Source of the DNA: Yanshouia hominis
GTDB taxonomy: Bacteria > Bacillota > Clostridia > Oscillospirales > Ruminococcaceae
Assembly (NCBI GenBank): GCA_014385025.1
Contig: JACRTB010000009.1
Location: forward strand, 62,001 to 126,000
Direction: 5' to 3'
Length of the DNA: 64,000 nucleotides
Positions 49,430-57,322 of this stretch are shown piece after piece (the first letter of the stretch is position 1; the number at the start of each line of letters is the position of its first letter). The notes under the pieces are model-generated. The model saw nothing but the letters and a program-made list of their open reading frames with translations, was not told the DNA's origin and searched no databases. Position numbers and translations under genes: made by a program.

Positions 49430-49981
49430 CTATTCACGCAGCTTGCGTCTTGCCCGCTGGAGGGCATTATCCACCGCCTTGACGGGATGGTGCAGTACGG
49501 CGGCAATCTCTTCATAGGAATACCCGTTAAGGAAAAGCCCGATGGCTCTTCGTTCAAAATCAGACAAGCGCTGTGAAACCACCTGCCGCCACCGCGCCAT
49601 CTCTTCGCGTCCGGCCACAATTTCCTGAGGATCGGCGCCGCCTTCCGGTTCCTCAGAGAGGGGATGATCAGAGTCCTGCCACTCGTCGTAACTAACCGCA
49701 TAAATATTGCGTCCCGCTGCGGTGACAGCCGAACGCAGGCGGTTGGTAATGCAGGTATAAGCAAAGGTTTCAAAGGATGCGCCAAATTCCGGGCGGTATG
49801 AACGGACGGCATTCAGCAAACCGATGATTCCTTCCTGGAACAGGTCATCAGGTTCGATTCCACAGTGCCGAAACGCATTGACCCTGCTGTGCACCAAAGG
49901 CAGATAAGACTCGATCCGAACACTTTCGTCAAGCGGGCGGCCGTCGGGCAGATCGCCGTCAATTGTAGAAAAGTCCGCCAT
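49430..49981 (-). CDS. sigH: SigH-like RNA polymerase sigma factor
   Basis: Alternative sigma factor, 183 residues. Region 2 reads DDLFQEGIIGLLNAVRSYRP then FETFAYTCITNRLRSAV; region 4 is FLNGYSYEEIAAVLHHPVKA with VDNALQRARRKLRE, closely like the C-terminus of Bacillus SigH. SigH controls transition-phase and early sporulation or competence genes in Firmicutes. ATG 49981 follows AGGAGG. Divergent from the non-coding RNA region. Confidence 0.82.
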   Translation of the reverse strand: MADFSTIDGDLPDGRPLDESVRIESYLPLVHSRVNAFRHCGIEPDDLFQEGIIGLLNAVRSYRPEFGASFETFAYTCITNRLRSAVTAAGRNIYAVSYDEWQDSDHPLSEEPEGGADPQEIVAGREEMARWRQVVSQRLSDFERRAIGLFLNGYSYEEIAAVLHHPVKAVDNALQRARRKLRE

Positions 49982-50013
49982 ATGTCCTCCTGATAACCCC
50001 TTTGACATTGACT

Positions 50014-50042
50014 ATTTTATACGCAACTTCACGATTTGTCAA
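50014..50042 (-). promoter_or_regulatory. Promoter of the SigH-like gene
   Basis: On the minus strand TTGACA (50042-50037), 17 bases, TAAAAT (50019-50014). Confidence 0.75.
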
Positions 50043-50430
50043 TATATTATTGTGCAATGCGCTAAAAAAGATAGGATTCGACCGGTAATATTCTTTTTCT
50101 GCAATTTCCTGTTTATAAAAAATTTTCAATCGCGTTGTGACACAGAACAAAAATTCTGTTTTTCCTGCAAAAGGAGATTTTCCGATTCGGTTTGACAGGC
50201 CTCCTTGCCGGGAAAAGGATGTCTCTGTCGAAAAGACCGCCCAAGATTTTTCTGAATACTACAGGAGTCCCAAAATGTCTGCCACTCCTATCGCTTCACC
50301 GCTTCCTCAGACGGTATAAAGCAGGAACGCTGTAATCATAAAATGGCGGAAATTTTTTAAATTGAAATAATAGATCCAATTTTTCCCTTAAACAAGCCAA
50401 AAACTGCATCATTTATTTGCCTGATTCGGT
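50043..50430. other. Non-coding stretch, nothing identified
   Basis: AT-rich sequence without convincing frames or ribosome sites. It may hold the upstream control region of the tandem RNA genes that follow. Confidence 0.5.
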
Positions 50431-50444
50431 TAAAATAGATACCC

Positions 50445-50586
50445 ATTTTAGAGTTTGGAGGAAAGCAATATGTGCAGGGAAAAGCCTCAGGGTCGTCCGG
50501 TGCGTTGCATCGCCCGCCGTGGCGAAAGTCGTGAAGCGGCTCACACCAAAAAGAAAAGACACCCGATCGGGTGTCTTTTCTTTTTG
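50445..50586 (+). ncRNA. Candidate structured small RNA, copy 1
   Basis: A unit with a -10-like TAAAAT (50432-50437), a core and a terminator. The core has GCC (50484-50486) pairing with GGC (50521-50523), the conserved strand TCAGGGTCGTC, an apical 5-bp hairpin GGTGC-GTT-GCATC (50499-50511), and conserved CCGCCG. Copy 2, 170 bases on, keeps the strands but changes both sides of the helices. The RNA is not protein-coding and not a family I recognise. Confidence 0.6.
50547..50586 (+). terminator. Terminator of RNA copy 1
   Basis: A 40-base perfect palindrome centred on CCCGATCGGG, with an A-rich left flank and TTTTCTTTTTG on the right; it works in both directions on paper. Confidence 0.85.
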
Positions 50587-50614
50587 TCGTTGGCGTTTAA
50601 AACAGATATTTGGT

Positions 50615-50748
50615 TTTCAGGCTTCAGGGGGAAAGAATGTGTGCGGGAAAACCGTCAGGGTTGTCTTGAATGTTTCATTCCCGCCGCACGGATAAGCTTG
50701 CTCCAAAAGCAAAAGGACATCCTTGCGGATGTCCTTTTGCTTTTGGAG
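50615..50748 (+). ncRNA. Candidate structured small RNA, copy 2
   Basis: Second tandem unit, aligned with copy 1 from the TTTAAAACAGATA region through the core. Outer pair CCG (50652-50654) with CGG (50689-50691); conserved strand TCAGGGTTGTC; apical hairpin GAATG-TTT-CATTC (50668-50680); conserved CCGCC. Helix positions differ from copy 1 in a compensatory way. It ends in a 22-bp hairpin that reaches into the 3' end of the opposing tRNA-Thr. Confidence 0.6.
50701..50748. terminator. 22-bp bidirectional terminator shared by RNA copy 2 and tRNA-Thr
   Basis: CTCCAAAAGCAAAAGGACAT begins the left arm (50701-50722), loop TTGC, right arm 50727-50748. The right arm includes the last five bases of tRNA-Thr (CTCCA on the minus strand). 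Confidence 0.85.
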
Positions 50749-50819
50749 CTGGAGATGGGACTCGAACCCACGACCTGCTGATTACGAATCAGCTGCTCTA
50801 CCAACTGAGCCACTCCAGC
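50744..50819 (-). tRNA. tRNA-Thr (CGT)
   Basis: 76 bases with encoded CCA. Acceptor GCTGGAG with CTCCAGC, anticodon arm CTGATT-CGT-AATCAG, T-loop GGTTCGAGTCC. Confidence 0.96.
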
Positions 50820-50873
50820 AACGGTAGGGCGGAAACAAAAATTATTATATCGCGTTTCAGGCATTTCGTCAAG

Positions 50874-52148
50874 ATGAATAACCCGCTTTTTCCACCAGAT
50901 ACTAGAAGAAAAAGGACTGGGGGGGAGTGGTTGCGGCGTTTTGAATTGGCGCGTCCTTTTTTTCGGGAGGCCATACAGCTTTCACTGGCGAGCGCCGCGG
51001 CACAGGCTGTTGCGTTGGCATTTTCACCGGCCGTGCTGAGAAGATACGGCGCGGGGGCATTTGGCGTTTCATCGATCCTGATTGCGGTATCCGGATCAGT
51101 GGGTCAGTTGTCCTGCCTGAAATATGACCTGGCCCTCCTGTCGCTGCCGCGGGAGAGAGAGGAAGGCCCCCTTCTGGAAGCGGCCCTTGTTTCGGTTGCA
51201 GCTTCAGCACTGCTGATGGGGGCGGCTGTTTCCATCTTTGGAACATCGGGCACTCATATCCTCTTGATGATTCTGGCCGCCGCGGCAGTGGGATGTTACA
51301 CCATAGGATCGGCGGTTTGTCTGCGCGGTCCCGGTCCCGGTCTTCTCGGACGTGCCGTCCTGCTGCGGTCCGCCCTGCAGGCCGCGGCACAGCTTTCGTT
51401 TTCAGGCTGGGAAGACCAGACGGCCGCTCTGCTGGCCGCCTACCTGATCTCCTATTGCGGAGGATGTGCGGTGCTTTTCCTGAAGCGTTCTCCGCCGCGG
51501 CGGATAGGCTGGCGCTCCGCCGCGCGGGCCGCGGCGGAGTTTCGGGAGTATCCGCTTCTGCTGCTTCCGGGAGCTTTGGCTTTTCATTGCGCCGCCTGGC
51601 TGCATCAGGGAACGGTGCTGCGCTATGATCCCGCCTCTCTGGGATGCTATGCGGTCGTCGAACGGCTGTTGGCGGCGCCGATGGCAATGCTTTCCTCGGC
51701 GGTGGGACAGCTTTTCCTCCGATGGATCTGCGGTCTTCCCGAACCGGGGCGCCGGCCTCTATACGACAGGGTGAGCCTTTCCATGCTGGCGATTGGCGGA
51801 GCGGCATGCTTCTGCCTTTATCCCGCCGCACCGCTGATTCCCCGGATTTTCGGCGGGGGATGGGAGGAAGCGGTGGAAATCATGCGTGTATTGCTCCCTT
51901 TTTTTGCTGTTCGATTTGCCGTCGCACCGGTGGCCTCGGGACTGATCGCGGCGGATGGAAGACGCGCGCTGGCCTGCTGGCAGCTTCTGATGCTGCTGCT
52001 GACCTCTTCGGCGGTTTTGCTGGCAAATTTTCGGGGGCTTTCTTTGCTGCCCTACCTCGCCGCCTATGGCTTTTTGATGACCGCCGGATACCTTATTCTC
52101 TGGTGCTGGGGGCGTGCCGTCTTGGAACGGAGGAAGAGGATTGTATGA
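50874..52148 (+). CDS. Wzx-like polysaccharide flippase (MOP superfamily)
   Basis: Multi-pass membrane protein, 424 residues with about 12 segments, of the oligosaccharide flippase/MVF-like class. Early segments: EAIQLSLASAAAQAVALAFS then GAFGVSSILIAVSGSVGQL, and a central PLLLLPGALAFHCAAWLHQG. It would flip lipid-linked repeat units across the membrane. ATG 50874 has no strong ribosome site; TTG 50931 after a G-rich stretch is an alternative start. First gene of a six-gene polysaccharide locus; it overlaps the next gene by 4 bases. Confidence 0.8.
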   Translation: MNNPLFPPDTRRKRTGGEWLRRFELARPFFREAIQLSLASAAAQAVALAFSPAVLRRYGAGAFGVSSILIAVSGSVGQLSCLKYDLALLSLPREREEGPLLEAALVSVAASALLMGAAVSIFGTSGTHILLMILAAAAVGCYTIGSAVCLRGPGPGLLGRAVLLRSALQAAAQLSFSGWEDQTAALLAAYLISYCGGCAVLFLKRSPPRRIGWRSAARAAAEFREYPLLLLPGALAFHCAAWLHQGTVLRYDPASLGCYAVVERLLAAPMAMLSSAVGQLFLRWICGLPEPGRRPLYDRVSLSMLAIGGAACFCLYPAAPLIPRIFGGGWEEAVEIMRVLLPFFAVRFAVAPVASGLIAADGRRALACWQLLMLLLTSSAVLLANFRGLSLLPYLAAYGFLMTAGYLILWCWGRAVLERRKRIV

Positions 52149-53485
52149 ACGGAGCAGGCTGGAAAACAGGACTCTTGGGCAGCGTTTTTTTCCTGTTTTG
52201 GGGATTGGCGGCCGGTGGGACCGCTCCGGCCGATTTGGGATTGATCTGCTTCGCCGGGGCAGCATGCGGGTGGCAGATTGCTTCCATGCGAAATTTCAGA
52301 AGCTGGTCCGCACGCCTGTGGAAAATGCGGGATGGACTGCTCCCACTTCTGTTTTACCTGATTTTGGATGTTGCAGGTTTTCTCCGCTCGGGGGAATTCG
52401 GAATGCTTTGGGAAAAATACCGTGTGACCGTCCTGCTGCTGGCACTGATGGGCGCGATGCTTCTGTCAGGCAGGCGGGAGACGGCCTTTGACGCGGTTTT
52501 TTCGGGAGCCGGGTTGGCCTCGCTGGCGGTTGTCCTGGTTACCCTTTTCCGCTATTTTGGCGGAAGCAGCGCCCCTCTGGAATACCTGCTTCGCTTTTCT
52601 TTGCGTCGCGATTACAATATGTATGCGACGGCTCTTTTCATTGGGTGGATCTGCTGCTTCTTTCTCCTGTGCGGAAAAGAGAGGCCGGGCTGGGCGCTGG
52701 CGGGAACGGCTCTGATTCTGCCGGTGCTGCTTTTGAGCGGCTCACGCAGGGTTATGCTGGCGGTGCCGGTTGCCGCGGCAGCCGCGGCGTGGCGCCTGAT
52801 TTCGTCGGGGAAAGGGCGTCTGCGGCGAAGGACCGCGGCGGTTCTGGGCTGCGGTATGACGGTGCTGGCGGCAAGCCTGCTGCTCCAATCCGCTCTCATG
52901 GGACTTTCCTCCAGCCCGAAAGCGATCAACCGTGTGTCCGGCGGAGGAAGCGGAAGCGGTCAGACCGCGGCGGCCGAGCGGTATGAGACCATCGGGCATG
53001 GGTCAATGCTGACCAAACGCAGGGTGATCTGGGGGATCGCACTCGAAGAACTTTCTGACTACTCGCCCGCCGAGTGGTTTTTTGGACGCGGAGGGGGAGA
53101 AAATATTCGTCTCTACGACCGGACCGGGGAAGCTCTTGACGGAGTTTATCCCGACCGTGAGCTGCGGCGGGGTGCTCTGTCGGCCCACAGCGCACTGCTG
53201 GCGGATCTGCTTGACGGGGGGATCCTGAAGGCTGCGGCGCTGATCTGGCTGCTGGGCGCCTGCGGATGGGGCTGTCTTAAACTGCTGCTGCGGGAGCCGG
53301 AAAGAGGTCTGGCGGTCGGACTGATCCTAGGCTTCACAATTCTGAGCAATCTTGTCTCCAACCGCTACGGCCTGCTCTATGACCGCGCATTTCTCCTCTT
53401 TTATCCGCTGCTGCTTCTCAAACCAGAAAGGGGGAATCCTGATGAATCACCGAATTGCAATGCTGACCACCCTGCATCCGCATGA
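52145..53485 (+). CDS. O-antigen ligase/polymerase-like membrane protein
   Basis: A 446-residue protein with about 10-11 membrane segments and a large extracytoplasmic loop (roughly 265-370) ending AHSALLADLLDGGILKAAAL, the arrangement of the Wzy_C/O-antigen ligase family; the loop H in the AHS motif is the likely active residue. It would polymerise or transfer the glycan. ATG 52145 overlaps the flippase stop (ATGA). The gene overlaps the next by 44 bases. Confidence 0.8.
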   Translation: MNGAGWKTGLLGSVFFLFWGLAAGGTAPADLGLICFAGAACGWQIASMRNFRSWSARLWKMRDGLLPLLFYLILDVAGFLRSGEFGMLWEKYRVTVLLLALMGAMLLSGRRETAFDAVFSGAGLASLAVVLVTLFRYFGGSSAPLEYLLRFSLRRDYNMYATALFIGWICCFFLLCGKERPGWALAGTALILPVLLLSGSRRVMLAVPVAAAAAAWRLISSGKGRLRRRTAAVLGCGMTVLAASLLLQSALMGLSSSPKAINRVSGGGSGSGQTAAAERYETIGHGSMLTKRRVIWGIALEELSDYSPAEWFFGRGGGENIRLYDRTGEALDGVYPDRELRRGALSAHSALLADLLDGGILKAAALIWLLGACGWGCLKLLLREPERGLAVGLILGFTILSNLVSNRYGLLYDRAFLLFYPLLLLKPERGNPDESPNCNADHPASA

Positions 53486-54539
53486 CGACATCCGAATCTA
53501 CCACAAGGAATCCAAGGCGCTGGCGCGGGCAGGCTGGCGGGTGGAAATCTACAATCCGAGAATGGAGGCGGCGGGGGAATATGGAATCCGTTTCCGTCGT
53601 CTGATTCTGCCCTCAACCCGGACGATCCGGCTGCTGCGGGGACGGTCGATCGCTTATCGCGCTCTCTTTGAGAGCCGCGCGGACCTTTTTATGCTGCACG
53701 ATCCGGAACTTCTGCCGCTGCTTAAGCCCCTTCGGCTGGCAGGGCGCAGGACGATTTATGACGCGCATGAGGATCTGCCGGCGCAGCTTCTGGAAAAGGA
53801 TTGGATTCCAATCAAAATGAGGCCCGCCGCGGCCCGTTTCGGGGAGGAGCAGTTGCGTCGCTGGCTCCCTTATGCCGATGGAGTCGTTGCGGCCACCCCG
53901 TCGATTGCCGCGCGGCTGGGAGAACGGGCCGTGCTGGTACGCAACCGGGTTACCGAAGCGGATTTTCAGCTGTTTGAAACCGCGCTGGTCCGCTATCGGG
54001 TCATTCCGCGCGCCGTCTGCTACGCGGGCGCGCTCACCGAGCAGCGGGGCTTAACAAGGATGGTCCGCTGCTGTCACCGGGCGGGGGCGATTCTGCTGCT
54101 GGCCGGTTCCTTTGAAAGCGAGGGGCTGCGGCGCCAGGTTCAGCGGATGGAGGAGTACCGCTGTGTCCGCTATTTCGGCCGTCTTGACCGCGAAGGGGTG
54201 GCGAGCCTTTATGCGCAGGCCAATGCCGGGCTGATGCTTTTGGATGATACCGCCGCCTACCGTGAAAGCGAACCGATCAAGTCCTTTGAATACCTCTGTG
54301 CGGGACTTCCGGTGATTGCGTCGGATTTTCCGCATTGGCGGGCGCTTTTGCCGGAAGAAGGGGTTCGGTTCGTACCCCAGGAGGACGAGCCTTCTGTCAC
54401 CGCGGCAATTGCCGACGCAATCGCGGGAAAGAGCCGGGAAAAGCTGGCGCAGCGCAGAGAGCTTTATTATGAGCGGTATGGGTTTTCTCCTGACGCGCGC
54501 CGCCTGATCGAACTCTGTGAACGGCTTGAGAGGAGCTGA
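53442..54539 (+). CDS. GT4-like glycosyltransferase
   Basis: A 365-residue GT-B enzyme. N-domain start IAMLTTLHPHDDIRIYHKES then DLFMLHDPELLPLLKPLR and IYDAHEDLPAQLLE; C-domain has AGALTEQRGLTRMVRCCHRA and ESEPIKSFEYLCAGLPVIAS, the E-x7-E nucleotide-sugar motif. Cytoplasmic. ATG 53442 follows AAAGGGGG. Donor and acceptor unknown. Confidence 0.87.
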   Translation: MNHRIAMLTTLHPHDDIRIYHKESKALARAGWRVEIYNPRMEAAGEYGIRFRRLILPSTRTIRLLRGRSIAYRALFESRADLFMLHDPELLPLLKPLRLAGRRTIYDAHEDLPAQLLEKDWIPIKMRPAAARFGEEQLRRWLPYADGVVAATPSIAARLGERAVLVRNRVTEADFQLFETALVRYRVIPRAVCYAGALTEQRGLTRMVRCCHRAGAILLLAGSFESEGLRRQVQRMEEYRCVRYFGRLDREGVASLYAQANAGLMLLDDTAAYRESEPIKSFEYLCAGLPVIASDFPHWRALLPEEGVRFVPQEDEPSVTAAIADAIAGKSREKLAQRRELYYERYGFSPDARRLIELCERLERS

Positions 54540-54541
54540 GA

Positions 54542-55765
54542 ATGCGGATTCTGCTGATCAGCCAGTATGCGGGATCGATGGAGATGGGGATGGAATACCG
54601 CCCGTTCTGCCTCGCAAGGGAATGGCTTCGATCGGGCGATCGGACCCTGATTGTGGCGGGAAGCTTCAGTCACCTGCGGCGAATGAACCCAACCGGGGAG
54701 CGGGGCGGTTTTCTGCGGGAGGAGGGGGTTTTGTTTCGGATGCTGCCCACCCCCGCTTATTGTGGAAATGGGGTTGGGCGGGCGCGGAACGTCGGACGTT
54801 TTTTGTGGGAGCTGTCGCGCCGCTGTGGTGTGCTCGCCCGGGATTTTTCCCCCGATGCGGTGATCTGCGCATCGACTCATCCGTTTGACTTCGCTGCGGG
54901 AAGGCAAATCGCGCGGCAGAGCGGCGCGGCCCTTGTGTTTGAACTGCACGACATCTGGCCCCTCTCGCTGATGGAACTGCACGGCTTTTCCGGACGCCAT
55001 CCGCTGATGCGGCTGATCGACCGTGCGGAATCCCGCGCTTTCGAGCAAAGCGACGGGGTGGTGAGCCTGCTTCCGGGTCTGCCGCGTTATCTTGAGGAGC
55101 GCGGAATTGTCCCCAAGCGGCTGAGCTGCATTCCGAATGGAGCGACATTTCCGGCGGGGCGGAGAAGCGCGGATGGGGAGACACTGCGTCGTTTCAAGGC
55201 GTTGAAAAAGGAATATGGTTCGCTGGTTGTCTATGCCGGAGGCTTCGCGCGCGCCAACGCGGTCGGCCGTCTGGCGGAACTGGCGCGGCAGCTCCCTCGG
55301 ACCGCCTTTGCCGCAATGGGAGAGGGCGTGGAAAAGGCGGCGGTTGCCGCCGCCGCTCCTGAAAACCTGCGCCTGTTTGATCCGGTAAAGCCGGGAGCCC
55401 TCCTTCCTCTGCTTCAGGAGGCGGACCTTCTTTGGATTGCGACTGAGAATCTTCCGCTGTACCGCTACGGGGTGTCGATGAACAAGCTGTTCGATTATAT
55501 GGGCGCGGGGCGTCCGGTGGTTTTTGAAACCCCCTGTCTTGAAAATCCGATTTCTATCTGCGGCTGCGGGATAACCGTCCCCCCGTCGGACAAGATAGAA
55601 ACGCGGCGGGCGGTGGAAACGCTGCTGCAACTTTCTCCTGCCGAGCGCGGCGTGATGGGGGAAAGGGGACGCAGAGCGGTGGCCGGACGTTACGGTTATC
55701 CTGCGCTCGCCAAACGATATCGAGGCTTTTTGGAGGAATTAGTCGATGCCAAACGAGAGGGATGA
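54542..55765 (+). CDS. GT4-like glycosyltransferase (WcaI-like)
   Basis: A 407-residue GT-B enzyme. It starts MRILLISQYAGSMEMGMEYR; other marks are CASTHPFDFAAGRQIARQSG, LVFELHDIWPLSLMELHGFS, NGATFPAGRR and YGVSMNKLFDYMGAGRPVVF, with the closing Glu-rich donor site. Resembles WcaI/colanic-acid type transferases. It starts two bases after the previous gene's stop. Confidence 0.87.
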   Translation: MRILLISQYAGSMEMGMEYRPFCLAREWLRSGDRTLIVAGSFSHLRRMNPTGERGGFLREEGVLFRMLPTPAYCGNGVGRARNVGRFLWELSRRCGVLARDFSPDAVICASTHPFDFAAGRQIARQSGAALVFELHDIWPLSLMELHGFSGRHPLMRLIDRAESRAFEQSDGVVSLLPGLPRYLEERGIVPKRLSCIPNGATFPAGRRSADGETLRRFKALKKEYGSLVVYAGGFARANAVGRLAELARQLPRTAFAAMGEGVEKAAVAAAAPENLRLFDPVKPGALLPLLQEADLLWIATENLPLYRYGVSMNKLFDYMGAGRPVVFETPCLENPISICGCGITVPPSDKIETRRAVETLLQLSPAERGVMGERGRRAVAGRYGYPALAKRYRGFLEELVDAKREG

Positions 55766-55958
55766 TTCCATCCTGCAGACCCCGCGCAAAGGGCTGATGG
55801 GCTGGCTGCGCGGAGTATTTGACCGGACGTTTGGCCGTCCGGCACTGACCGTCCGGCTGAAGGGGGAGCCGGACGCGCTTTATCCGGGGATGAGCAGAAA
55901 GGAGATCCGCCATGTTGCCGCGGCGATTTGCAGAGCTGCCCGTCGAAATGCAAAATGA
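55746..55958 (+). CDS. 70-residue basic protein in the polysaccharide locus
   Basis: A small, basic, soluble protein ([40 protein letters not shown]). ATG 55746 follows GGAGGAATT. It overlaps both the preceding transferase (20 bases) and the sugar transferase (47 bases), each in a different phase. No family recognised. It might be a partner of the membrane transferase or a coupling ORF. Confidence 0.55.
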   Translation: MPNERDDSILQTPRKGLMGWLRGVFDRTFGRPALTVRLKGEPDALYPGMSRKEIRHVAAAICRAARRNAK

Positions 55959-56613
55959 ATCGGTGAGCCCCTACTTTGAGCTGCTTTCCGCAAAGCGAAG
56001 GCAGCTCTTTTTTCGCCGTGCAGCCGAGCTGCCGCTTGCCCTTTTTCTGCTGGCGCTTCTGCTGCCGCTGATGGGCTTCATCGCGGTGGCCGTCTGCTTC
56101 GACAGCCCCGGGGGAGCGATCTACCGTCAGACGAGGGTGACCGCCCTCGGCCGGCGCTTCACCATCTATAAATTCCGCACGATGAGATTTTCTCCCGGGG
56201 ACGGCGGACGGCTGGCCGGGAGCGGGGACTCCCGGATCACCCGCGTCGGAAGGCTTCTGCGCAGGCTGCGGCTCGACGAACTGCCGCAGCTTTGGAATAT
56301 CGTGCGGGGGGAGATGAGCTTTGTCGGACCGCGCCCCGAGCTGCCCCGTTTTATCGAGCGGTATGACCGGGCCGCGCTGGCGACGCTTCTGCTTCCGGCC
56401 GGTCTGACCGGTCCCGCTTCCCTCGCCTTCGCGGGCGAAGAGCGTTATCTGGGCACCGATGAGAGCGAGCGGGTCTACGCCGACCTGATCCTGCCGCGAA
56501 AAAATGCCGTAAATCTCGCATATATTGCTTCGTTTTCCATTTGGCTGGATCTGAAAATTCTGTTTCAAACCCTATGTTACCTGTTTTCCGGTGGAAACAG
56601 CAAAAAGCAGTGA
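55912..56613 (+). CDS. Bacterial sugar transferase (initiating phosphoglycosyl transferase)
   Basis: Monotopic phosphoglycosyl transferase that loads the first sugar phosphate on undecaprenyl phosphate, 233 residues. Membrane helix [20 protein letters not shown], then [20 protein letters not shown] with [25 protein letters not shown] and [10 protein letters not shown], the diagnostic PF02397 run. ATG 55912 follows AAAGGAG. Last gene of the locus. Confidence 0.92.
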   Translation: MLPRRFAELPVEMQNESVSPYFELLSAKRRQLFFRRAAELPLALFLLALLLPLMGFIAVAVCFDSPGGAIYRQTRVTALGRRFTIYKFRTMRFSPGDGGRLAGSGDSRITRVGRLLRRLRLDELPQLWNIVRGEMSFVGPRPELPRFIERYDRAALATLLLPAGLTGPASLAFAGEERYLGTDESERVYADLILPRKNAVNLAYIASFSIWLDLKILFQTLCYLFSGGNSKKQ

Positions 56614-56619
56614 AGCCGG

Positions 56620-56648
56620 TTGACGGACCGCGCCCAACCGGGTACAAT
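56620..56648 (+). promoter_or_regulatory. Promoter of the ECF sigma operon
   Basis: TTGACG (56620-56625), 17 bases, TACAAT (56643-56648). Confidence 0.7.
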
Positions 56649-56748
56649 GTCATAAGCAGGAGAAAACAAAGGAATCTGCAATCCTTTTCGTAACAAAAAT
56701 TTTAGAAATTGATGGAATCCCTGCAATAAAAACCGGCGGATTCGGCAC

Positions 56749-57303
56749 ATGATAGACGAACCGCTTAGAATGGTGGTGGATAGTCACGTGATCGACGTTG
56801 AAATCGTAAAGGCAGCAAAGCGGGGCGACCCGGAAAGCTTTGCTCGGGTGTATGACATGATCGCACCGGAGCTTTATCGGGTTGCGCTCTACACGCTGGG
56901 CAACGCGCAGGATGCCGAGGATGCGGTGAGCGAAACCTTTGTCGAGGCTTACAAGGGAATCCGCAACCTGCGGGATGAGAGCAGCTTCAAGCGCTGGATG
57001 ATGACCATCCTGTCCATTCGCTGCAAGCGCCGGATCGGCGGTTACATAAAGGAGCGAAAAAACGTCGATATTGACGAAATGCTGGATCTTCCGGCAGATC
57101 AGGGCGGCGTTTCGGAAGCGGAGCGCGTCTCGGTCTGGGAGGCAATGAAAGCTCTTGCGTCCGACGAGCGGGAGATCGTGATGCTGGCCACCGTTCAGGG
57201 TTACACCACACGAGAGGTTTCCGAAATGCTTGGAATTCCGCATGGAACGGTCAGCAGCAAGCTGCATAGAACCCTGAAAAAACTTCGTAAAATTTTAGAA
57301 TAA
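56749..57303 (+). CDS. ECF-type sigma-70 factor
   Basis: Alternative sigma factor, 184 residues. Region 2: LYRVALYTLGNAQDAEDAVS with ETFVEAYKGIRNLRDESSF and KRWMMTILSIRCKRR. Region 4: VQGYTTREVSEMLGIPHGTV with SSKLHRTLKKLRKIL. It lies 19 bases upstream of a membrane-anchored beta-propeller protein that is probably its regulator. Start tentative; ATG 56749 has only a weak ribosome site. Confidence 0.9.
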   Translation: MIDEPLRMVVDSHVIDVEIVKAAKRGDPESFARVYDMIAPELYRVALYTLGNAQDAEDAVSETFVEAYKGIRNLRDESSFKRWMMTILSIRCKRRIGGYIKERKNVDIDEMLDLPADQGGVSEAERVSVWEAMKALASDEREIVMLATVQGYTTREVSEMLGIPHGTVSSKLHRTLKKLRKILE

Positions 57304-57322
57304 CCGGAAAGGGGGGAGATTC

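Noticed and set aside
54467-55630. 387-codon leftward frame
   Set aside because: Antisense to a good GT4 gene; composition typical of shadow frames.
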